NCBI GenBank assembly: GCA_964587655.1
Contig: CAZPMT010000038.1
Span: forward strand, 1-40,723
DNA length: 40,723 nucleotides
From: CAZPMT01 sp964587655
GTDB taxonomy: Bacteria; Hydrogenedentota; Hydrogenedentia; Hydrogenedentales; SLHB01
Direction: 5' to 3'
In this document: piece by piece, positions 7,377 through 16,018 of the stretch
Layout: each line of letters begins with the position of its first letter
Numbering within the stretch: position 1 is the stretch's first letter
Position numbers and translations under genes: made by a program
The notes under the pieces: generated by a model
What the model saw: the letters and a program-made list of their open reading frames with translations, nothing else
Database searches by the model: none
What the model was told of the DNA's origin: nothing

Positions 7377-9227
7377 ATGAGTGCTCGGTACCGGGTGCTT
7401 GCCGTGGACGATGACGCCGGCATGCGGGCCGTCCTTGAGGATGTTCTCAACGACGCGGGATACACGGTGAACGCCGCCGGCACGCTCGAGGAAGCGTATG
7501 AATTTCTAAAGAGCAGCGCCGTCGACGTGGTCGTTACGGATCTCCGTTTTCGCGAAGGCGACGGCACCGGCATGGACCTGCTCGCCTGGCTGAGGGACAA
7601 CGCTTCGCCGACCCCGAGCATCATGATCACGGGTCACGCGTCCGTCGAGAACGCCATCGAGGCGATGAAGCTCGGCGCCTTCGATTACGTGATGAAGCCT
7701 TTCAGCAACGAAGAGATCCGGATGGCCGTGAAGCGCGCCATCGAGCAACGCAACATCCTGCGAGAGAACGCGGCCCTTCGCAAGGACCAAGTCGCGCGGG
7801 AGAAAGTAAAGCCCTCGGCCGCAAAGCCGCCCAAGATTCACAAGGCGACGGGCCGAATCCTGGTCGTGGATGACGAGGCCAGCATGCGCGAGTTGCTCGA
7901 GATCATCCTCGGCAATGCCGGCTACGCCGTTATTTCCGCGCCGAATCTCGAGAAGGCCCATGAGTGCCTGGGCGCGGAGACCTTCGACGTGGTGATCACC
8001 GACCTGCGGATGGGCAATGAACGCATGGCGGGGATGGGATTGCTGTCGTGGCTGCACGAGAAGGCGCTGGCGACGCCGGCGATCATGATCACGGCGCACG
8101 GTTCCATCGAGACGGCGATCGAGGCGATGAAACTCGGCGCCTTCGATTACATCATGAAGCCGTTCAAGAATGATGAGATGCGGCTGCTCGTCAAACGCGC
8201 CGTCGCGCACGGCCTGATCCTCCGCGAGAACGCGGCGCTACTCAAAGACCAGGCTTCCTTGGGAAAGATCGACAATATCCTCGGCAAGAGCGCCGCGATC
8301 CTGGACGTGATCGACATGATCGGGCGCGTTGCCACGCTCCCGAGCACGGTGGCAATTCACGGCGAGAGCGGCACGGGCAAGGAACTCGTGGCTCGGGCCA
8401 TACATCAAATGAGCGGACGCGCGGAGAAGCCCTTCGTGGCCATCAACTGCGGCGGCATCCCGGAGAACCTGCTCGAGAGCGAGTTGTTCGGACACAGGAG
8501 AGGGTCGTTCACCGGGGCTGTCGAAGATAAGGAAGGGCTGTTCGTCGTCGCCGACGGCGGTACGCTGTTCCTCGATGAGATTGGCGATATGCCCATGGCG
8601 CTTCAGGTGAAACTGCTGCGCGTGCTGGACAACAGCAGCGTGATGCAGGTCGGCGGCGTCGCCGAGATCCCCGTGGACGTGCGCATCCTCTCCGCGACGA
8701 ATCGGAATCTCGAGGAGATGGTTCAGCAGGGCCGGTTCCGCACCGACCTCTATTACAGGCTGAACGTGATTCCCATAAACGTACCGGCCCTGCGCGACCG
8801 CGCAGACGATATCCCGCTTCTCACCCGCCACTTTGTCCGGAGCCACGCGGGACGTATGAGCCGGTCCGTCTCCGAGGTCAGCCCTGAAGCGATGGAAGCG
8901 CTGTGCATTTTTCGTTGGAGCGGAAACGTCCGAGAGTTGGAAAACGCCCTCGAACGCGCGGTGGCCCTGTGCAACGGGACACGCATCGAGATCGGCGATC
9001 TTCCACGCAACATCCAGAGCTACCTTGCCATGCCCAAGAGCATAGTCACGGAGCTTCCTCCCGGCGGCGTGGACCTCGAGGCCCTCGTGGCCGACCTCGA
9101 AATCAGCCTCATCAAGCAGGCCCTACAGCAGAGCAAGTACTCCCAGAAACGGGCCGCGGACCTACTCGGCCTTACCCCGCGCACTCTCCGATACCGCCTC
9201 CAGAAGTACGGGCTGGACGCCGAGTAG
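7377..9227 (+). CDS. Sigma-54 response regulator with two receiver domains (PilR/NtrC-like)
   Basis: A 616-residue transcription activator. Two complete receiver domains stand in tandem: REC1 about 5-125 (acidic D11-D13, phosphoacceptor D55, K107) and REC2 about 159-278 (D165-D166, phosphoacceptor D209, K261). They resemble each other closely, as from an internal duplication. The sigma-54 AAA+ domain follows, with Walker A GESGTGKE at 329-336, the sigma-54 contact loop GSFTGA at 376-381 (the usual form is GAFTGA) and Walker B GGTLFLDE at 394-401. A Fis-type helix-turn-helix, KRAADLLGLTPRTLRYRL, lies at the C-terminus. The ATG start at 7377 follows AAAGGATC. The gene is downstream of the PilS-like kinase, its likely partner. 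The domain calls are firm; the pilus role is inference. Confidence 0.88.
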   Translation: MSARYRVLAVDDDAGMRAVLEDVLNDAGYTVNAAGTLEEAYEFLKSSAVDVVVTDLRFREGDGTGMDLLAWLRDNASPTPSIMITGHASVENAIEAMKLGAFDYVMKPFSNEEIRMAVKRAIEQRNILRENAALRKDQVAREKVKPSAAKPPKIHKATGRILVVDDEASMRELLEIILGNAGYAVISAPNLEKAHECLGAETFDVVITDLRMGNERMAGMGLLSWLHEKALATPAIMITAHGSIETAIEAMKLGAFDYIMKPFKNDEMRLLVKRAVAHGLILRENAALLKDQASLGKIDNILGKSAAILDVIDMIGRVATLPSTVAIHGESGTGKELVARAIHQMSGRAEKPFVAINCGGIPENLLESELFGHRRGSFTGAVEDKEGLFVVADGGTLFLDEIGDMPMALQVKLLRVLDNSSVMQVGGVAEIPVDVRILSATNRNLEEMVQQGRFRTDLYYRLNVIPINVPALRDRADDIPLLTRHFVRSHAGRMSRSVSEVSPEAMEALCIFRWSGNVRELENALERAVALCNGTRIEIGDLPRNIQSYLAMPKSIVTELPPGGVDLEALVADLEISLIKQALQQSKYSQKRAADLLGLTPRTLRYRLQKYGLDAE

Positions 9228-9266
9228 CAACCATCGCCCGCCCGGAATAAGCGGAATATGCGGCGT

Positions 9267-9296
9267 TTGACTTGAGCGTCCCGCATATGGCATAGT
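9267..9296 (+). promoter_or_regulatory. Possible promoter for gap-pgk
   Basis: TTGACT at 9267-9272 and CATAGT at 9291-9296 are 18 bases apart. It would give a leader of about 330 nt running through two copies of the GC-rich hairpin repeat before gap at 9636. A GC hairpin (CCCCG/CGGGG, near 9327-9346) lies in that leader but has no T tract. The -10 matches consensus only moderately. Confidence 0.35.
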
Positions 9297-9448
9297 AGCT
9301 TCTCGTGTAAGAACAGGATAGAGAAGCCCCGCGAAAAAGGCCGGGGTTGAGAACGACCCTCCAAGCTTGAACTTTCCAGGTTTCTCATCCAAGAAGAAGG
9401 TGAATAGTGTCCCAAGCCGGAAGGGTTCCGCGAGAGGCTCGCGGCAAC

Positions 9449-9606
9449 GTGGCAGCGGCGTCCTCGCCGCTGTGTTCCAGGCTCGAAAACACGACGGGAC
9501 GTCGCGTCTACGGCAGCTTGGGGCTAGGTGGCAGCGGCGTCCTCGCCGCTATGTTCTAGGCTCGAAAACGCGACGGGACGTCGCGTCTACGGCAGCTTGG
9601 GGCTGT
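9449..9606. repeat. Two tandem copies of a GC-rich double-hairpin repeat
   Basis: Copies begin at 9449 and 9528 with GTGGCAGCGGCGTCCTCGCC, a 79-base period. Each contains hairpin 1 (GCGGCG TCCT CGCCGC) and a second palindrome around GACGTCGCGTC. Related copies occur at 25681 and, three times, at 29006-29198. Here they sit just upstream of gap and could be transcribed in its leader. Any open frame through them is an artefact of the repeat. Confidence 0.85.
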
Positions 9607-9635
9607 CAGTAGTAGTGAAAGAAAGGAAACGGGAA

Positions 9636-10631
9636 ATGGCTACGAAGATTGGCATCAACGGATTTGGGCGCATCGGACGGAACGTGTTTCGGGTGTTGTT
9701 GGGCGAGCCGGCCTTCCAGGTCGTCGCCATTAACGACCTGACGGACGCAAAGACGCTGGCGCACTTGTTGAAGTACGACAGTGTTTACGGTCCGTTCAAG
9801 GGCACGGTAGAAGCGAAGGCGGACGCCATCGTGGTCAACGGCAAGGAAATCAAAGTGTTGGCGGAAAAGGATCCGTCGCAACTGCCGTGGAAAGACCTCG
9901 GGGTCGATTTCGTGCTCGAGTCCACGGGCCACTTTACGTCCAAGGACGACTGCTTGAAACATATCGCAGGGGGCGCCAAGAAGGTCCTGTTGACGGTGCC
10001 GCCTAAGGGTGACGTCGACGCCATCATCGTGATGGGCGTGAACGACGGCGACCTGAAGCCCACCGACCAAGTCATTTCGAATGCAAGCTGCACGACGAAC
10101 TGCCTGGCCCCGTTCGCGAAGGTCCTGCATGAGAAGTTCGGGATCGTGCGCGGCCTGATGACTACGATCCACGCTTACACAAACGACCAGAAGGTGCTGG
10201 ATATGCCGCACAAGGACTTGCGCCGCGCGCGCGCGGCCGCAAACGCCATTATCCCGACGACGACCGGCGCCGCGCGCGCCGTGGGCAAGGTCCTTCCCGC
10301 GCTGAAGGGCAAGCTCGACGGTATTGCGATGCGCGTCCCCGTGATCGACGGCTCCGTGGTCGACCTCGTGGCCGAACTCGAGAAGAAGGCTACGGCGCAG
10401 GAGATCAACGCCGCGATGAAGGAAGCCGCGGCCGGCCCGCTCAAGGGCATCCTCGAGTACTGCGAGGATGAGATCGTATCGTGCGACGTGATCGGCAACC
10501 CGCATTCGAGCGTGTTTGATTCGAAGCTGACGTCAGTGATGGGCGACAACTTCGTGAAGTGCATTTCCTGGTACGACAACGAGTGGGGTTATTCCAACCG
10601 TTGCGTCGACCTGTTCAAGAAGATGGTCTGA
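9636..10631 (+). CDS. gap: Glyceraldehyde-3-phosphate dehydrogenase, type I
   Basis: A 331-residue glycolytic enzyme that oxidises glyceraldehyde-3-phosphate to 1,3-bisphosphoglycerate with NAD. The N-terminal Rossmann motif IGINGFGRIGRN and the active site SNASCTTNC with catalytic C152 are intact, as is the C-terminal WYDNEWGYSNR. The ATG at 9636 follows GAAAGGAAACGGGA and gives the normal family length. The frame is open further upstream through the hairpin repeat, but that extension is not family-like. pgk follows 68 bases later, and its product uses the product of this reaction. Confidence 0.97.
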   Translation: MATKIGINGFGRIGRNVFRVLLGEPAFQVVAINDLTDAKTLAHLLKYDSVYGPFKGTVEAKADAIVVNGKEIKVLAEKDPSQLPWKDLGVDFVLESTGHFTSKDDCLKHIAGGAKKVLLTVPPKGDVDAIIVMGVNDGDLKPTDQVISNASCTTNCLAPFAKVLHEKFGIVRGLMTTIHAYTNDQKVLDMPHKDLRRARAAANAIIPTTTGAARAVGKVLPALKGKLDGIAMRVPVIDGSVVDLVAELEKKATAQEINAAMKEAAAGPLKGILEYCEDEIVSCDVIGNPHSSVFDSKLTSVMGDNFVKCISWYDNEWGYSNRCVDLFKKMV

Positions 10632-10645
10632 GTGAAGAACGTGCT

Positions 10646-10678
10646 GCGCGCCCAGCCTTTTCCGGGCGCGCGGCGTTT
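10646..10678 (+). terminator. GC-rich hairpin between gap and pgk
   Basis: GCGCGCCC (10646-10653) pairs perfectly with GGGCGCGC (10664-10671) around a 10-base loop, then GGCGTTTTG follows. The short T run makes it a weak intrinsic terminator or an mRNA-stabilising/attenuating stem setting the gap:pgk ratio. It lies 12 bases after the gap stop codon region and ends about 20 bases before the pgk start. Confidence 0.45.
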
Positions 10679-10699
10679 TGAAAAAGAGGTCCGCCGAAC

Positions 10700-11929
10700 G
10701 TGAAGAAGCTGAGCATCGAAGACCTGGACGTTAAAGGCAAGCGGGTCCTGATGCGCGTGGATTTCAACGTGCCGCAAAACGAAGACGGCACGGTCCGCGA
10801 CGACACTCGCATTCGCGCCGCACTGCCGAGCATCAACTACGTTCGCGAACGCGGCGGCGTGCTCATACTGATGTCCCATTTGGGCCGCCCGAAGGACGCG
10901 GCGAAAGCGGAGTCCGAGGAAGAAAAGGCCAAGATAATAAAGAAGAACGCCTTGTTGAAGATGGATCCGATCGCGGACAAGCTGCGCGAACTCATCGGCG
11001 GCAACGTGAGAAAACTGGACGCGCTCGTGGGACCTGACGTCGAGGCGGCAGTCGCGGCGATGCGCCCCGGCGATATCATCGTGCTCGAAAACACCCGCTT
11101 CACCAAGGGCGAGACCAAGAACGACCCGGCGCTGAGCGAGCAGTTGGGCAAGCTGGGCGATCTGTACGTCAACGACGCGTTCGGCTCGGTCCACCGCGCG
11201 CATGCCTCGACGGAAGGAGTGACCCGGTTCGTCGCAAAGAGCGCGGCGGGGTTCTTGCTGGCTAAGGAGATGGAATACTTCACGCGCGTCCTTCAGAATC
11301 CCGAGCGGCCATTGACGGCGATCCTCGGCGGCGCGAAGGTGTCGGACAAGATCCTCGTGATCGAAAACCTGCTGAACCTGGTCGACACGCTCCTGATCGG
11401 CGGCGGCATGGCCTACACCTTCCTCAAGGCGCAGGGCAAGGAAATCGGAAACTCTCTCCTGGATCAGGAAGGTCTTGAAACGGCGAAGCAGGCGCTGCGG
11501 AAAGCCCAGGAAAAAGGCGTAGAACTGGCGCTGCCCGTTGACACGATTGTGGCGGATGCCTTTGCGGCGGAGGCGAACAGCAAGGTGGTGAGCGTGGACG
11601 GGATCGATCCGGGTTGGATGGGGCTGGATATCGGCCCGAAGACGATCGAGCTTTTCCGCGCCGCGATCAAGAAGTCCAGGATGATCGTCTGGAACGGTCC
11701 GGCGGGCGTGTTCGAGATGGAGAAATTCGCCGCCGGCACCAAGGCCATCGCGGAAGCGTTGGCCAATAGCGGAGCCGTAACCATCATCGGCGGCGGCGAT
11801 ACCGCGGCGGCCGTGGCGCAATACGGCTTGGAAAGCAAGATGTCCCACGTTTCGACGGGCGGCGGCGCCTTCCTCGATATGTTGGAAGGAAAGGCGCTGC
11901 CCGGATTGGCGGCGCTGACGGATAAGTAG
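10700..11929 (+). CDS. pgk: Phosphoglycerate kinase
   Basis: A 409-residue glycolytic kinase that transfers phosphate from 1,3-bisphosphoglycerate to ADP. Substrate-binding landmarks are RVDFNVPQ near the N-terminus, LMSHLGRPK and LENTRF; the nucleotide-binding C-terminal lobe has the GGGDTAAAV motif. The GTG start at 10700 has only a weak upstream AAAGAGG. It follows gap and the intervening hairpin, and precedes the rpsO leader. A charged insertion after the SHLGRPK loop (EEKAKIIKKNALLK) is ordinary family variation. Confidence 0.97.
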   Translation: MKKLSIEDLDVKGKRVLMRVDFNVPQNEDGTVRDDTRIRAALPSINYVRERGGVLILMSHLGRPKDAAKAESEEEKAKIIKKNALLKMDPIADKLRELIGGNVRKLDALVGPDVEAAVAAMRPGDIIVLENTRFTKGETKNDPALSEQLGKLGDLYVNDAFGSVHRAHASTEGVTRFVAKSAAGFLLAKEMEYFTRVLQNPERPLTAILGGAKVSDKILVIENLLNLVDTLLIGGGMAYTFLKAQGKEIGNSLLDQEGLETAKQALRKAQEKGVELALPVDTIVADAFAAEANSKVVSVDGIDPGWMGLDIGPKTIELFRAAIKKSRMIVWNGPAGVFEMEKFAAGTKAIAEALANSGAVTIIGGGDTAAAVAQYGLESKMSHVSTGGGAFLDMLEGKALPGLAALTDK

Positions 11930-11944
11930 TCTCAACGTCAAAAT

Positions 11945-11985
11945 GCCCAGTTCTCGGGCAACCGCATCACCGGCGATGCACTGGG
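11945..11985 (+). promoter_or_regulatory. Structured rpsO leader, possible S15 autoregulatory element
   Basis: Upstream of rpsO, CCCAGT (11946-11951) can pair with ACTGGG (11980-11985), enclosing GCATC (11964-11968) / GATGC (11975-11979). A competing pairing GCCC (11945-11948) / GGGC (11956-11959) is also visible. rpsO leaders in several phyla carry S15-binding structures that control translation. The structure is seen; the S15 role is inference. Confidence 0.35.
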
Positions 11986-12016
11986 AACCGGGCGAATCGG
12001 AAAGGAAAGGTGGAGA

Positions 12017-12286
12017 ATGTCTGTTACGAAAGAACGCAAGACGGAAGTTATCAAGACGCATGGCCTGCACGAAGGCGACACGGGTTCGGCCGAAGTGCAG
12101 ATCGCGCTCCTGACCGAGCGCATCAATGACCTGACCGAGCACTTCCAGAAACATGCGAAGGACTTCGCCGGGCGGCGGGGGTTGCTGAAACTGGTCGGCA
12201 AGCGCCGCAATCTCTTGAACTACGTTCGCAACTGCGACGTTGAACGGTATCGTACAATTGTCAAGGCACTAGGCCTCAGAAAATAG
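12017..12286 (+). CDS. rpsO: 30S ribosomal protein S15
   Basis: An 89-residue protein that binds the central domain of 16S rRNA early in small-subunit assembly. It has the family pattern throughout: HGLHEGDTGSAEVQIALLTE, INDLTEHF, the 16S-contacting HAKDFAGRRGLLKLVGKR and the C-terminal ERYRTIVKALGLRK. The ATG follows GGAAAGGTGGAGA. It pairs with pnp downstream, the common rpsO-pnp arrangement, here separated by a long palindromic element. Confidence 0.98.
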   Translation: MSVTKERKTEVIKTHGLHEGDTGSAEVQIALLTERINDLTEHFQKHAKDFAGRRGLLKLVGKRRNLLNYVRNCDVERYRTIVKALGLRK

Positions 12287-12310
12287 GATCAAACACAAAG
12301 AGCATCGCGT

Positions 12311-12408
12311 GGAAAAAGTAGGGACAGTAACCCATTTTCTGCCGGGTACTACCCGGCCTTACGGTGGGTCTCTGGCTCAGAAAATGGGTTACTGTCCCTA
12401 CTTTTTCC
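12311..12408. repeat. Palindromic element A, copy 1 (rpsO-pnp spacer)
   Basis: A perfect 31-bp inverted repeat: left arm 12311-12341, right arm 12378-12408, core AAGTAGGGACAGTAACCC. The 36-base centre holds its own hairpin GCCGGGT ACT ACCCGGC (12341-12357). Related copies lie at 22122-22213, 29573-29686 and 37705-37832. It resembles REP/BIME or REPIN elements and would fold into a strong RNA hairpin between the rpsO and pnp reading frames. Confidence 0.92.
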
Positions 12409-12432
12409 GTGGATGGTGGAGCATCAAGACCA

Positions 12433-14688
12433 ATGATTGAACGTATCTCTGTAACCGTCGGTTCGGACGAAATCCATTTTGAAACGGGCAAGATTGCCAA
12501 ACAAGCACACGGCTCGGTAATGGCGACCTACGGCGAAACGATGGTGTTGTCGGCGGTGTGCGTGGCGTCGAAGCCGACGATAGGCCAGGATTTCTTCCCG
12601 CTCACCGTGGACTATCGCGAGAAGAGCTTCGCGGCAGGCCGCATCCCGGGCAATTTCTTCCGCCGCGAGGGCAGGCCGACCGAGCGCGAGGTGCTCGTGT
12701 CGCGTTTGACGGACCGGCCGATTCGCCCGTTGTTCCCGAAAGGGTTCACAAACGAACTGCAAGTATGCCAGACCGTCTTTTCCGCGGATAACGAACACGA
12801 CCCGGGCATTCTGTCGCTCAACGCCGCCTCCGCGGCGCTTGCGATCTCACCGGTGCCGTTCTTGGGGCCGATTGGGGCCGTGCGCGTCGGCATGTTCGAC
12901 GGCGAACTCGTCGTGAACCCACCGATGTCGAAGATGGCTGAAAGCCAATTGGATATCGTTATCGCCGGCGTCAAGGACGCCATCGTCATGGTGGAAGGCA
13001 GCGGCAAAGAGATTCCGGAAAGCGTCATGGTGGACGCGCTCGAATTTGGGCACAAGCACATCCGTGACATCTGCGCGTGCATCGAGGAGTTGCGGGCCCG
13101 CGCTGGCGTCCCTAAGATGTCGTTCACGCCGCGCGAACTGGACGCGGCGCTGGTGGCGGACATCGAAGGGATCGTCGGCGACAGGCTCGAACGGGCATTG
13201 TCGGTTGTGGCCAAGCAGGAGCGCCAGGCGGCGGTCGACGCGCTACGTGAAGAGGTCAACGAAAAACTTGAAGAAAAGTACGGCGTCGAGCTCTATCAGG
13301 AGCGGGCGTCGGACATCAATGAGGTGTTCTCGGAGTGCGAGAAGCGCGTGATGCGCCGCAAGATCATCCACTCGAACGTCCGTGTTGACGGCCGCCGGAT
13401 GGACGAGATTCGGCCCATCAGCATTGAAGTGGGGATCTTGCCCCGCGTACACGGGTCGTGCCTCTTCACGCGCGGCGAGACCCAGGCGATCGTCACCACC
13501 ACCCTCGGCACAAGCCGCGACGAGCAGCGCCTCGACGAACTGACCGGCGAGGGGTTCAAGCGCTTCATGCTGCATTACAACTTCGCCAGTTGGTCCGTCG
13601 GCGAAGTGCGCCGAATCAGCGGTCCCGGGCGCCGCGAGGTGGGACACGGCAGGCTGGCCGAGCGTGCCCTCGAAAAAATGCTGCCCTCTGAAGAAAACGG
13701 CGACAATTTCCCGTACGTCATCCGCGTCGTCTCGGACACGACGGAAAGCAACGGATCGAGTTCGATGGCGGCGGTATGCGGCGGTACGATGAGCCTGATG
13801 GATGCCGGAGTGCCCATCAGGACGCCCGTGGCTGGCATCGCAATGGGATTGGTCAAGGAAGGCGACGAGGCGCGAATCCTCACGGACATCGTCGGAGCGG
13901 AAGATCACTACGGCGACATGGACTTCAAGGTCTGCGGCACACGTGAAGGCGTCACCGCGTTCCAGATGGATATCAAGGTCCGCGGCATTTCCAGCGACCT
14001 GATGAGACGGGCCCTCGATCAGGCCCGCGCCGGGCGGCTTTTCATCCTCGACAAGATGAACGAATGCCTGGCCGAGCCCCGTCCGGATATATCGCAGTAC
14101 GCGCCCCGCATCTACTCGATCAAGATTCAAGTGGACAAGATCCGCGAAGTCATCGGACCGGGCGGCAAAATCGTCCGCGAGATCCAGGCGCAGAGCGGCG
14201 CCGAGATCGAGATCCTGGATGACGGCACCATCAACGTGGCGGCCGTGGACAAGGCCTGCGCGGACAAGGCCATCGAAATGATCAAGCAGATCGTGGCCGA
14301 CGTTGAAGTGGGCAAGATCTACAACGGGACCGTGACGCGCATTATGAATTTCGGCGCGTTCGTCGCCGTGCTCGGCGGCAAGGAAGGCCTCGTGCACATT
14401 TCCGAGCTCGCGCCGCAACGGGTGCAGAACGTCACCGACGTCGTCAACATCGGCGATGCCGTCGAAGTCAAGGTGCTCGAAATCGATCGCATGGGCCGCG
14501 TCAACCTCTCCAAGCTTCAGGCCGACATCGAGCGCGGACGCGTCAACAAAGAAGACGTCGAGCAACAGGACGGCGGACGGGATCGGGACTCGCGCGGTGA
14601 CCGTGGTGACCGCGGAGGGCGATCCGGCGGACGCGGCGGCGGCAGACCGGACCATGGACGTGGCGGCGGCAGAGGACCGCGCCGCTAG
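12433..14688 (+). CDS. pnp: Polyribonucleotide nucleotidyltransferase (PNPase)
   Basis: A 751-residue phosphorolytic 3'-5' exoribonuclease of the RNA degradosome. Two RNase PH-like domains are seen (first about 1-210; second about 310-540 with LFTRGETQAIVTTTLG and DMDFKVCGT). A KH domain follows (IREVIGPGGKIVREIQ), then an S1 domain (VGKIYNGTVTRIMNFGAFV). The last 35 residues are an Arg/Gly/Asp-rich tail. I place the start at ATG 12433, giving MIERISVTV, after GGTGGAG 12 bases upstream. The frame stays open back into the palindromic element, but those codons are repeat-derived. PNPase often autoregulates through a stem cut by RNase III upstream of its start; the element at 12311-12408 lies exactly there. 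Confidence 0.97.
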   Translation: MIERISVTVGSDEIHFETGKIAKQAHGSVMATYGETMVLSAVCVASKPTIGQDFFPLTVDYREKSFAAGRIPGNFFRREGRPTEREVLVSRLTDRPIRPLFPKGFTNELQVCQTVFSADNEHDPGILSLNAASAALAISPVPFLGPIGAVRVGMFDGELVVNPPMSKMAESQLDIVIAGVKDAIVMVEGSGKEIPESVMVDALEFGHKHIRDICACIEELRARAGVPKMSFTPRELDAALVADIEGIVGDRLERALSVVAKQERQAAVDALREEVNEKLEEKYGVELYQERASDINEVFSECEKRVMRRKIIHSNVRVDGRRMDEIRPISIEVGILPRVHGSCLFTRGETQAIVTTTLGTSRDEQRLDELTGEGFKRFMLHYNFASWSVGEVRRISGPGRREVGHGRLAERALEKMLPSEENGDNFPYVIRVVSDTTESNGSSSMAAVCGGTMSLMDAGVPIRTPVAGIAMGLVKEGDEARILTDIVGAEDHYGDMDFKVCGTREGVTAFQMDIKVRGISSDLMRRALDQARAGRLFILDKMNECLAEPRPDISQYAPRIYSIKIQVDKIREVIGPGGKIVREIQAQSGAEIEILDDGTINVAAVDKACADKAIEMIKQIVADVEVGKIYNGTVTRIMNFGAFVAVLGGKEGLVHISELAPQRVQNVTDVVNIGDAVEVKVLEIDRMGRVNLSKLQADIERGRVNKEDVEQQDGGRDRDSRGDRGDRGGRSGGRGGGRPDHGRGGGRGPRR

Positions 14689-14740
14689 AGGACGCCCGCC
14701 CGGTATTCTTGAGTTGATGAACTGCTGAAAAGGGAGATCC

Positions 14741-16018
14741 GTGCAACAAGGCAAGGAAAACGGTTACTCAGACAACGCCGTCGCGCGCAAGCTCGACAAC
14801 GGTATGTCCGTGACGTTCGAGAAGCTCCCCTATCTGCATTCCGCGACGGCGGGCATATGGGTCCGCAGCGGTTCCGTGAACGAAACAGCGGAGCAGGCCG
14901 GCGTCTCGCATTTCCTCGAGCACCTGTTCTTCAAAGGGACGAAGACGCGGACCACGCGGCAGATCATGGAGCCCATCGAGAGTAAGGGCGGACACTTGAA
15001 CGCCTTCACCTCCCGTGAGTACACGTGCGTATACGTCAAGACGCTCGAGAAACACATCGCGACGGGAATCGAGATCCTTGCCGACGTCATCAAGAACTCG
15101 ACCTTTCAGGACCTCGAGAAAGAACGAAACGTGGTCCTCGAGGAAATCGCTTCCATCGAGGACGTGCCCGAAGATTACGCGCATGACCTGCTCACGCGCC
15201 GGATGTGGCCCGATCATCCGCTCGGCCGGCCCGTCTCGGGTTTTGAGGAGACGGTTTCAAAGCTCGATTTGAAGGATGCTCAGAACTATTACAAAGCATG
15301 GTACCGGCCTCGCGCGATGTACTTCTCGATTGCCGGCAATTTCGATGAGAGCACCGTGCTGGACCAGGTCTACAACGAATTCGGCGGCCTCCAGCCGAGT
15401 TCGTCGATGAAACGCTCCGACGCCCCGGAGTTCAAGCCCGGGATCGAGGTCGTCGAGCGCGACATCGCACAGAACCACTTCTGTTTGGGCTTTCCCGGAC
15501 CGAGCGTCCTCGATCCCCGCCGTTACGTATACGACATCCTCAGCAGCGCGCTCGGGGGCGGTTCCACGTCGCGGCTGTTTGAACGGCTCCGCGAGAAGGA
15601 AGGCCTGGCGTATTCGATTTACTCCTTCCATTCCTGTTACTTCAGCACGGGTGTGCTCGGCGTCTATGCCGCGGTTGCCCCGGAGAGCTTCGACAAGGCC
15701 ATCGAGATGACGGCTGAAGAGATCCGGAAGTTCCGAGATCAACCCATGACGGAAGCGGAACTCGAATCCAATCGCGAGCATCTCAAGGGCAGCATGCTCA
15801 TGTCGCTCGAAAGCACCTTCAACCGGATGACGCGGATGGCGAAATCCATGCTGTACTACAAGCGGCTGCTGGGGATTATCGAGGTGATCCAGGCGCTCGA
15901 TGCCGTGACCGTCGACGACGTGCACCAGGCGGCGCAGGAGATCTTCCAGCCGGGCAAGGGCACCATGCTCGTGCTCGGTCCCGTCAGTTCGATTTCCATC
16001 AAGGAAATCCCGTTATGA
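14741..16018 (+). CDS. M16 family zinc metallopeptidase
   Basis: A 425-residue pitrilysin/mitochondrial-processing-peptidase-type protease. The inverted zinc motif HFLEH (H57, E60, H61) is intact, and the distal glutamate region follows in NVVLEEIASIEDVPEDYAHD. The C-terminal M16 domain is present, with the typical LGGGSTSRLFERLREKEGLAYSI. The GTG start at 14741 follows AAAGGGAG. The gene after rpsO-pnp often encodes this peptidase. It overlaps dut by four bases (ATGA), so the two are translationally coupled. There is no signal peptide; the substrate is unknown. Confidence 0.93.
   Translation: MQQGKENGYSDNAVARKLDNGMSVTFEKLPYLHSATAGIWVRSGSVNETAEQAGVSHFLEHLFFKGTKTRTTRQIMEPIESKGGHLNAFTSREYTCVYVKTLEKHIATGIEILADVIKNSTFQDLEKERNVVLEEIASIEDVPEDYAHDLLTRRMWPDHPLGRPVSGFEETVSKLDLKDAQNYYKAWYRPRAMYFSIAGNFDESTVLDQVYNEFGGLQPSSSMKRSDAPEFKPGIEVVERDIAQNHFCLGFPGPSVLDPRRYVYDILSSALGGGSTSRLFERLREKEGLAYSIYSFHSCYFSTGVLGVYAAVAPESFDKAIEMTAEEIRKFRDQPMTEAELESNREHLKGSMLMSLESTFNRMTRMAKSMLYYKRLLGIIEVIQALDAVTVDDVHQAAQEIFQPGKGTMLVLGPVSSISIKEIPL

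Noticed and set aside
10589..12154. A 521-codon minus-strand frame opposite pgk
   Set aside because: It is a mirror of pgk and the rpsO start, with no recognisable domain and His/Arg-rich shadow composition.
13243..14754. A 503-codon minus-strand frame opposite pnp
   Set aside because: Same shadow composition; pnp on the other strand is certain.
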